Origin: Sequoia sempervirens
Taxonomy: Eukaryota; Streptophyta; Pinopsida; Cupressales; Cupressaceae
Assembly: GCA_007258455.2 (NCBI GenBank)
Contig: VDFB02270651.1
Span: 489,374,711-489,438,710, forward strand
Direction: 5' to 3'
DNA: 64,000 nt
Shown: positions 55,878-64,000 of the stretch, piece by piece
How positions within the stretch are numbered: position 1 is the stretch's first letter
How the letters are laid out: every line of letters starts with the position of its first letter
The notes under the pieces: generated by a model
What the model saw: only the letters and a program-made list of their open reading frames with translations
The model's database searches: none
What the model was told of the DNA's origin: nothing
Program-made: the position numbers and the translations under genes

Positions 55878-57050
55878 ATGGGATTTGAATTCTAATTTAG
55901 TATGATCAAAATCCAGAGATGTAACTAGTTTAGTTTTATTTAGAAAAGAGGTTTATTGAAAACATAAGATAATTATATAAAACTAATTTAACATTTAAAT
56001 ATTTGGACACTACATCGTTAAGTACAATAACATTATTATAGAATATAAGACAAGTACATGTATACATTTAGATAATTAATTTAATTCTAACAATTTATAA
56101 CTTACACAAATTTCAACCAAATAAAATTTGATAATTTTTTTTGAAAATTTATTTACATTCATAAAATTAATTTTAGAAGAAAAACCTCTTGTTTATCCTT
56201 GATCTCCAACTCCATTGAATCCACAATGCCATTACTTTCATCACCAAGTTTGAGAATATCCTGTAAATATATCATTCAAAAATAACGATCTATTGTAAAT
56301 GCATTAAGCCAAGTCTGTATTAAAAAATGTTGCAAGGAGAACTTAATAGTACAAAATATACATATTCCCCAAGTAATAATAGTTCTTATTGAATTTGAGA
56401 ATTGTATAGACTAAATATTTGTCTAGAAAATGAGAAGAGTTCACAAAATAATAACAATCTTGAATAATATAAAAACCCACTAACATAGGCATACTAATAC
56501 AATTGAACAAACAGTAAAAATTATATAATACTCAAAATAAGACCATATAGATTAATTAAACATCATTTACTATTTATAGCTTAATTAAAATATTGCTACT
56601 ATAAAATACATGGAAGTTCAAACCTGTATACTAAAGTGTGTCTATATGAACACATCAAGTTTTCAAAAATTTTGTTATATAAAATTATACCAAAGTAAAT
56701 GAATAAGTGATTATAACACTTTAGTAGATCATGGACCATGGGTAAAGAGTTTATATCCTTTAACAAGAATCACAAATCACAACACTATATTTGTATATAC
56801 CATTTTTAAGGTGAATGTAACCATAAAATTTTGTTTAGTATGTATATGAGAAAGAAATGGAATTTTCTCTTGAATGCACAAGAAAACTAAAGGAGGGCGG
56901 TTGAATTATGTGTACCTTAGAAAATTCAAAACCCTCACACACATTCAGATCTATATTCATTCTATAAACCCTTAACTTTGTTTTGATGATTTATCATGAA
57001 AATAAAATAACATAAATTGAAACAACTTAACACCATACACAAGAGAACAC
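55878..57050. other. AT-rich stretch without recognised repeats
   Basis: Looks like host intron or intergenic DNA. The only coding-like segment is the minus-strand candidate exon at 56186-56260. No Walker A motif (GxxxxGK[ST]) could be read on the minus strand here. Confidence 0.5.
56186..56260 (-). CDS. Candidate exon (25 codons), possibly of the KAP gene
   Basis: On the minus strand an acceptor ATATTTACAG| precedes DILKLGDESNGIVDSMELE, then IKDKQE, followed by donor GAG|GTTTTT. Length 75 nt, phase 0 at both ends. Base use is clearly richer in G and C than the surrounding stretch. Strand and phase fit joining to KAP exon A (phase 0). All sequence between, apart from about 1.4 kb, is transposons. 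No domain is recognised. It could equally belong to another gene or be chance. Confidence 0.3.
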
Positions 57051-57059
57051 TAGAATTAC

Positions 57060-58130
57060 ATGGAAAACCCAAGGTGGGAAAAAGAAGATGAACCATTGGA
57101 GTACTATGTAGAAAGGCTCCAATTCCTCCTAAAGAAGAATCCGCAAAATAGGCTTTCAAAAGAATCTCTGAAGTTAGTATTTTTAAGAGGATTCAATGAT
57201 GATTGCATGGATGCCCTTAACCTTATTGGGTCAAGAGATGTATCACAATTTCCTTTTGAAGAAATTTTCAAGGTTTCTAGGAACTATTCAAGGACCTTTA
57301 CTAAAAGGACTAGAGGGGATATAACATTTTCCATCAACATGACATCTAATGGAGTCTCTAGAGTGGAATTGAGTAACCTACTATCAAACATGAAAGAAGA
57401 CATCATAATCCATTTTTTGTACCCAATTAAACTCTCTACATGTGAAGAAAAATAAAGAAGAGGTGGAGGCAATCCTTATTGAATACTTCCTTGACTTTAG
57501 ACAAATAAAAGCTAATTGCAAGTGCAAAACAGTAGAAATTATTTCAAAGGATAGACTAGGGAAACCAAACTTCCAAGCACTAGAGGGTGAAGATGGAAAA
57601 CCATTCTACATTGCATAAAGGAGGCCATGGTAGCCAAGACAAGTTATGCCTCAAGATCCTTTGAATTTTAATACACCATTTGTAGTTAGCAATCCAAATT
57701 TATCTAGTTAGAACCCTCAACTTTGGTAAAACACACAAAGCCAATGGAAAAATCCTTAACCAAATTGGAACCAGTAGCAACAAAACATGTGGCCACAACA
57801 AAACTTTCAAGGACCTAACTACAACCCCAAGGGCCACTACAAAAAAACCAATGACAACCTCAATGGAAAAAAGAAAAATATGACAAAACCAAAATCTCAA
57901 TTACTAGTAGCCATAGTAGCCTTTGCAGCCACATCAACAAGCCATCATACCTAATCCAATAAATCCATCATCCCAACTACCTAGGGTACCTCAACTACCA
58001 ACCCAACCTACACCAAACCAAAATAAAAAGTTCATTCAATATGCCTACACTAACGTGGCTATTCAACACCCTACTTATGGGGTAGAGATGGGTGATGTCC
58101 ACCTCAAATAAGGGAAAACATTGGCTAGGC
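57060..58130 (+). pseudogene. G3 gag
   Basis: RWEKEDEPLEYYVERLQFLL, LKLVFLRGFNDDCMDALNLI and FPFEEIFKVSRNYSRTF in an open 131-codon block (57060-57455), followed by Asn/Gln/Pro-rich text to about 58110. The N-terminus is missing or unreadable before 57060. No zinc knuckle seen. Confidence 0.7.
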
Positions 58131-58439
58131 TTCCATCCCCTCAAATCATCGAGTTGGTAGATGCGGAACCATCAAAAGAGAACTTGGACAACCTACCTTT
58201 GGAGCTTGAGTCAAATCAGGTCAACCAAACTAATTCAAATCTAGAGCCTCAATTCCTTGAATGATTAGCTATTCACAAAAATTAGAACCAAGCTAAAACT
58301 GACCTATTAGGATAGCTTCAGAATGTGTGTATAAAGATACCCCTCATCCAAGTCATCAAGGGCAATCCCATTTACACAAAAAAAGTGAAAGAAATTTTTC
58401 TTAAAAATCCAGGGAGAAAGAGAAAAGATCCTCAGACTG

Positions 58440-58930
58440 TACATGTCTTAGGGAAACTTGTTGACATTATGAACTGGGAAATATAAATGCTCCTAAATAT
58501 ACATATTCTAGAAGTCTAGTGGTAGATTTTAAGATAAATGAAACTCTCATCAAAAACACCTTGATTGACTTGGGGAAAACCATTAATGTGGTGACTAAGG
58601 AAAGAATGCAGCTACTACAGTTAATAAACCTTAGACCTAGACTCATTGTTCTATAGTTGGCAAATAGGTCAATAGTGAAACTTGATGACATCATTGAGGA
58701 CTTGGTCATAGCATTGGATTCATGGGAGTACCCTACAAATTTCATGGTATTGCAACCAAAAGGCTAACCTTTCAGGTTGTAGATTCTTATTATAGGAAGA
58801 ACAAGGTTAACAACGTATGATGTATTTATAGGTTGTAGGTATGGAAAAATGACGAAGAAGTTGGTATTTTATCCACCATCCCAACCTAATGCATATTTAG
58901 AGAAAACCATTTGGCCTACCCTACATGAGG
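58440..58930 (+). pseudogene. G3 retropepsin-like domain
   Basis: VVDFKINETLIKNTLIDLGK, TINVVTKERMQLL, then after stops LIIGRTRLTTYDVFIGCRYG. This is the protease layout; the active site reads D-L-G instead of D-[ST]-G. Confidence 0.65.
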
Positions 58931-59288
58931 AAGACTAGCATTCCCTACACACTCTCACATGACTATTGAATGCAACCCCTTGTTGAGAAATCAAGATGAG
59001 GATGATTTAATAACACACATTATACAAAATAACTATGATAGGAACCTGCAATAGTAAGACTATCTGTCATGTCTAAATGATCCTCTATAGAATATTATAC
59101 CTACCAGTTCATCAAAATAAATATCCCAACTTTTCTATTCTTTTCTACCACAACAATGTGTCCCATACATAGTTGGACTTGACCTTTCATCTATACAATC
59201 AACATACAAGACTTTAGAAATCATGTCAGGTAGAGTGCTAAATGTTAGTAGTGAATTAACTGTTGAACAATAGACTTCCCTAACCTTT

Positions 59289-59960
59289 TTGTTGAAGGCA
59301 CACACAACCTTTGCATGGGATAACCATGACATGAAGGAGATTGATCCAGACCTATGCATGCACATGATATACATTAATGATGGTTTTAAACCAATCAGAC
59401 AACCCCAAAGAAGAATGAACCCTGCACTAAGAGACATAGTCAAAATTGAATTAGAAAAATTGTGTGATGTAGGTTTCATTTACCCTATTTTTGATAGTCA
59501 ATTGGTTTCACCTTTAGTTATTGTCCCAAAGAAAGGTGGGAAATGGAGAGTTTGTGTGGATTATAAAGAATTAAATACAACCACTAGAAAATACCATTTT
59601 CCACTATCTTTCATTGGTGATTGACTCCCTAGTAGGTAAAATGTACTCCTTTCTAGATTTATTTAGTTGCTATAAACATATTAGAATAGCTCCAGAGGAC
59701 TAGGATAAAACCACCTCTACAAGCCCTTTGGGAACATATGCTTATTTTTTTATTCCCTTTGGACTATGTAATGCTCCAACCACTTTCCAAACGGCAGTGC
59801 TGAGTATATTATTAGATTTTACACATGAATCCATGGAAATATACATGGATGATTTCACAACCTATGGATAAATATATGAAGAATCACTTAATAACCTAGA
59901 CAAGGTCTTAAAGATGTGTCAAGAACAAAATCAATCTCTATGCCACAAAACAAAGAGATG
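59289..59960 (+). pseudogene. G3 reverse transcriptase
   Basis: FKPIRQPQRRMNPALRDIVK, ELEKLCDVGFIYPIFDSQLV, VIVPKKGGKWRVCVDYKELN, then SFLDLFSCYKHIRIAPED, PFGLCNAPTTFQ and MEIYMDDFTTYG, the active site YMDD in place of YVDD. A frameshift near 59615 and stops at about 59701 and 59867. Confidence 0.85.
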
Positions 59961-60039
59961 TCAGGAGTTTTCTAGGATATGTTGGCTACTATAGAAGATT
60001 TATTTAGGACTTTAGAAAAATTACAACCCCTTTATTTGT

Positions 60040-60556
60040 TCTACTCACAAAGGATATAGAATTTGAGGGGACCATAGAATGCCAAAACTCTTTTGAAGCA
60101 CTCAAGATAAAATTGACCAAAGCACCTATCTTGAGAGGACCAAACTGGACTTTTCCTTTCCACATACACATAGATGCTTTTGAATTTTCTAGAGAAGTAC
60201 TTGGATAAAAGAAAGGTAATAAGGAGTATGCCATATACTACATTAGCAAGAACTTATAAGGGGTATAACTCAATTACACAATCACAAAAAAAAAGAAGAT
60301 GTTAGTAGTTGTCTATGTAATTAACAAGTTTAGGCATTACATCATAGGGTATCTAATACTTATCCACACTGATCAGACTGCAATAAGGTATTTAATGAAT
60401 AAACTTGTGGGTAGTGGTAGAATTGTCCAATGGTTATTATTACTACAAGAATTCAACATTACCATAGTGGATAATCCTGGAAAAGAAAATTGTGTGGAAG
60501 ATTTTCTATCTAGATTACTAGTTCAATTAGAAAAAGGTGTTGATGATCCTTTCTAG
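60040..60556 (+). pseudogene. G3 RNase H
   Basis: Text around 60050-60235 fits the RT-RNase H tether and first strand (FPFHIHIDAFEFS-like, EYAIYYISKNL). The open block 60299-60556 has VVYVINKFRHYIIGYLILIH, TDQTAIRYLMNK and GKENCVEDFLSRL, the end of a gypsy RNase H. Confidence 0.8.
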
Positions 60557-60759
60557 ATGAGCATTTATTTTCTCTAACTCTACACATACCTTGGTTTGTG
60601 TATATTTACAATTATCTAGTAGTAGGACAGATACCACCTCATTTATCCCTAGAGAAAAGAGACAATTAGTACACAAGTTTTCCCTACTCTTGGGTAGCTG
60701 GTTACTTATTTTATACAGGTCTAGATAATATTGTGAGGAGATGCATAGATGGGATTAGG

Positions 60760-61840
60760 GCTTTGATATCCTCAAGGCTTGACATGATGAACTCTATGGG
60801 GGGCACTTTACAATAAAGAAGACAACACTCAAGATTCTCACCATTGTTTATTACTGACCAACTCTTCATAAGGATGGAATAAAATATACAAGGATTTGTG
60901 ATAGGTGTTAGAGAATGGGAAGTCCAACTAAAACAGATGAGATGCCTTTGCAACCTTAGTTGGCATTAGCACCCTTTGACAAATAGGGGCTATACTTCAT
61001 TGGCCCAATATCACTAGCATCCAATAACAAGGAGTACATATTATTTTACACAAATTATTTGACAAAGTGGGTTGAAGTCAAAGGATTGAAATTTGCTAGG
61101 GATGGAAATGTCGCCAAATTCCTATATGAAGACATATTTACAAAGCATGGAGTGCTAAGATAAATTTTGATAGATGAAGGTCCCCATTTCACATATGAGT
61201 TGGTTACCAAATTGGTCTAGGAATATGAGATAAGGCATAGGAAATCAACACTATATCACCCTCAATCCAATATGCAAGTGGAAGTAATAAATAGGGAGAT
61301 TGAAAATATCCTAACCAAAATAGTGCAGATCTACATGAAAGATTGGGAAGCCAAGTTTCCTGAGGTAGTATGGGCCTATAGGACAACATAAAACTACAAT
61401 AGGATTTACACCATATGAGTTAGTTTATGGAAAAACAACAATACTTCCCATTGAATTTGAGTACAAAACACTCAAGACAATAGTTTAACTAGATATGGAC
61501 TTGATAGCAACACAAAAACAAACATTAAACAATCTGAATGGATTAGATGAGATGAGGATAGAAGATATGAACCTCACTAAGATTATTCAAAAATAGAGAG
61601 TCAAATGGCATGATCAGTTTATCAATTTAACAAAGGAATTTAGTGTGGTAGATTGGGCTTTGCTATATGAATCAAGGTAGAAAGGTTATAAAGGGAAGCT
61701 ACAAACAAGGTGGTTAGGACCATATGAAATACAAGTTTTTCTAAATGGAGTAGTCAAGTTACAAACAATTGATGCAGTCATATTTTTACTATTGGTTAAT
61801 GGCCATAGACTAAAAATTTGCAAAAAGCCAGCATAGAAGG
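60760..61840 (+). pseudogene. G3 integrase
   Basis: A zinc-binding block YGGHFTIKKTTLKILTIVYY, YTRICDRC, then LYFIGPISLASNNKEYILFY, TNYLTKWVEVKGLK, ILIDEGPHFTYELV (second Asp), NMQVEVINREIENIL (Glu) and YTIW/TPYELVYGKTT-like text. The first catalytic position seems changed (Y in LYFIGPI). Frameshifts near 61385. Confidence 0.78.
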
Positions 61841-61850
61841 ATGCCTTTAT

Positions 61851-63046
61851 TCTTTCCTTAATACACCAATATGGACCAAATAGTGCTTCTAATAAAATAT
61901 TGTACTAGATAGTGATCATGACAAAGACATTAAACTAGGCAGTAATCCTGATAAAGACATTATAACAAACAATAATGATTCAACAATAGATACTACAAGT
62001 TCTCTAGATGACTCGGTAGCTGAGCTACACAACTCACCTATTGAGGTGAACTAGGTATAATTTTGTATCACTCTTCATATGCACACATTGCATAGGTGAA
62101 AAAATCAACAATAAATTTAAGTACACTCCATGATACAGTAGGGACCTATCTAGATTCATCAATAAATATGCTGACAAAATTTAGAGGGACCTATTGTTGA
62201 AGGTACCCATAACACTTGCCTATCAGAAATTTCAATTTTTTTCGTCAACTTAATTGCATGTCATCCACATACACTTTAAATTTTCATACATATAGCCATA
62301 TAGCTATCATTTCATTACATGCAAACTACCCCATCATATGCCATGCCACATTCATCAATTTCCATGCATTAAGCATATCATTTCATATCCCATAAGCCAT
62401 ACATTTTGTAGCCTTCCCATTACTACACACAAAGTTGTCATTTCATATATCTCCAATTAAAATTAAAAAATAGTCAAATCATAATCACGCTGCAAACACT
62501 CCTAATCAACTTTACACGAGTTAAGTTTAGTTCACTCCACTTTAATAGGTACACATACTACTTTTCCATGATTATCATAGATTCTAATTGTTTTTCAACA
62601 TGTTTACTTTTTTAATTTTATATGCTTCGTATTCATTCTCATATCTCCACTACATGTAATCAAACCATTAGCCTCCAAAGGTACAATTGAGGTCACTTAA
62701 TACCTTAAGTTGGGGGGGGAGGGAGAGTAATTTTTCTTTGTTTTCAAAATTTTATTTTTTGAGTATCAAGCCAAAATCAAACCACCAAAAACCTTTCTAC
62801 AACCCTTTGTCATTTGTGTCATTTTCTTTGCCCCATTTCCAAGCCACAGTTCAAGCCATTTCAATCTTAGAGGGGAAGAAAAATCTGAATTTAAAGAACA
62901 TAAGTATACAAACATAAATAATTAGTGTGGTTGAAGTTGTAAGTAGAAATTTTGAGCAGAAATAGAGAAGTTTATCATCATGGGTGGAGATATAGTTCAA
63001 AGAGAACCATCTACACATCAACAGTTATTGGAAGATAGGTTGGTTT
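61851..63046. other. Non-coding stretch between G3 and the last Copia LTR
   Basis: No supported gene. A G-run (62710-62718) may be a polypurine tract. The ORF at 62687-62917 matches nothing and begins inside that run. Confidence 0.5.
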
Positions 63047-64000
63047 TGTTGCAAGTATGAATGTGTTGTCATTGATTTCAACAAGATGGTGTTGTCATTG
63101 ATGTGAACTATGTGTTGAGGAAGGATGTTACATGATGAAGATATCAAGGATATTGAGAAAATTATGGAAAAGAGGAAAAAATTTGTTGTAGCTAGTGCAT
63201 GTATGGAATAACCTTGTTTGTCCATGTATATTTGAGACATTGAGGAATTTTTTGAGTACATGGAGCTATATTTATGTTGTAGTGTCTAAAGATGTGATGG
63301 AATGAAGTAATGTGCTAAGATGGTGTCTCTAGTACTTGGTTTCCAAGTTCTTTTGAGAAAGTATGATAAATAGAGAAAACAATGTTGTGCAAATGTTTAG
63401 AACATGCTCCAAGATGTGCTCTGCATTTCTTTAATATTGATGTTATGCTTGAGGATATTTGATATTTTGTTAAGGGTTTTCTATAGTTGCTATATCTAGA
63501 GTTTAGGTTTTTGGATTGTTGTGCAGAGTGACATGTGTTCACTCGTGTGTGAACTAGGTAGTCAGTGTTATTTACTATGGTCTAGGAGAAATGTATTTTC
63601 TTTGCATTTCTCTACAATTTGGTTTTAGGTTGTGTGGATCTGGGAAGTTTCTTATGTTGTTTACATATTTTAGAATTCAATATTTCTCATGATTTGGTGC
63701 TGTATAGTGTGTTTTGTCTTAGTGTGCATATAAGGTTAACCAGATGTTTTGGGTTGAAGCATTTCTACGATGCAAGTTTGGATGAAGTATTTTTTGGATC
63801 ACAGGTGGTTCATGGATTGTTCTAGATTGTGTAAAAGATATTTTTGTTGCCTGCGTGATGTCTTGATCAAGTAGGAAACGTGCACTTAATAGGTTTATGG
63901 TGTTTAGCATGGGCAATGACTAACCTGGTGTTAACACTACATGTGAAGTTTCTTCAAAGTTTGTGGAAATGTGTTGAGGTGTGTTAGGACAAATTTAGGT
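63047..64000 (+). repeat. Copia LTR related to C+, running off the right edge
   Basis: Begins TGTTGCAAGTATGA like the C+ LTR and stays colinear with it at lower identity (ACATGGAGCTAT, GAACATGCTCCAA, TGTGCTCTGCATTTCTT). It has its own small repeat TTGTCATTGAT at about 63065 and 63093. The right end is outside the window, so it could be a 5' LTR of a plus-strand element or a solo LTR. Confidence 0.75.

Larger units (their letters stand above)
57060..61850 (+). mobile_element. Decayed Ty3/gypsy gag-pol G3
   Basis: Plus strand, in order gag, protease, RT, RNase H, integrase with the RT before the integrase, as in Ty3/gypsy. All parts have stops and frame changes. No LTR pair could be identified around it. 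TTGGGGGGGGAGGGAGAG at 62709-62726 may be its polypurine tract. Confidence 0.85.

Noticed and set aside
62687..62917. 76-codon ORF after a G-run
   Set aside because: It begins in the polypurine-like run and shows no family resemblance; kept as unassigned non-coding.
1..64000. Bacterial-type systems (operons, CRISPR arrays, anti-phage cassette suggested by the KAP/PifA relationship)
   Set aside because: The KAP gene has spliceosomal introns and lies among plant retrotransposons; no direct-repeat/spacer array or bacterial gene arrangement is present.

Overview
The window is nuclear DNA from a land plant with a large, repeat-rich genome, most likely a gymnosperm. The evidence is: AT-rich background; plant-type LINEs (DUF4283 ORF1, zf-RVT, RVT_3-type RNase H); Copia and Ty3/gypsy LTR elements nested several levels deep; and a spliceosomal host gene whose introns appear expanded by insertions. 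The gymnosperm assignment is an inference. I see no tRNA, rRNA or CRISPR.

Host gene: 9461-13236 on the minus strand carries eight phase-compatible exons (2,721 nt, 906 codons plus stop) of a KAP-family P-loop NTPase. The KAP hallmarks are present: an N-A-W segment, two membrane segments inserted in the NTPase core, a Walker B DDLDRC, and a YLRKIIQ..LP segment. The 5' end with Walker A is not in the exons I could find. The region upstream (higher coordinates) is a pile of transposons. One small minus-strand exon-like segment of matching phase sits beyond the pile at 56186-56260.

Layout: 1-2080, degraded gypsy pol pieces. 2080-9380, non-coding DNA with local repeats and a 20-bp inverted-repeat pair. 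9381-13236, the KAP gene. 13303-22142, LINE A (minus), interrupted by a TIR element (M1) which is itself interrupted by a gypsy-related LTR element (G1, 15026-about 21499). 22357-31081, LINE B (minus), flanked by a perfect 13-bp duplication, carrying an unusual third ORF and interrupted by TIR element M2. 31929-55872, Copia element C- (minus, TSD TATCT), containing TIR elements M3 and M4, a tRNA-type SINE (54178-54381) and a complete Copia element C+ (37011-53559, TSD TGCTT). C+ in turn holds LTR element G2 (37021-45932) and TIR element M5. 55878-57050, non-repeat-like DNA. 57060-61850, a decayed gypsy gag-pol (G3). 63047-end, a further Copia LTR running off the window.

Most notable: (i) a plant KAP NTPase gene; (ii) a five-copy TIR transposon family (M1-M5) with exactly 4-bp target duplications, demonstrated by reading frames that rejoin across four of the insertions; (iii) a LINE whose duplicated target site encloses a third ORF; (iv) gag/protease-only LTR elements sharing a tandem module and repeated palindromes in the LTR. 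Everything except the KAP gene and the possible distal exon is mobile DNA or unassigned non-coding sequence, and the mobile coding regions are nearly all broken by stops or frameshifts.
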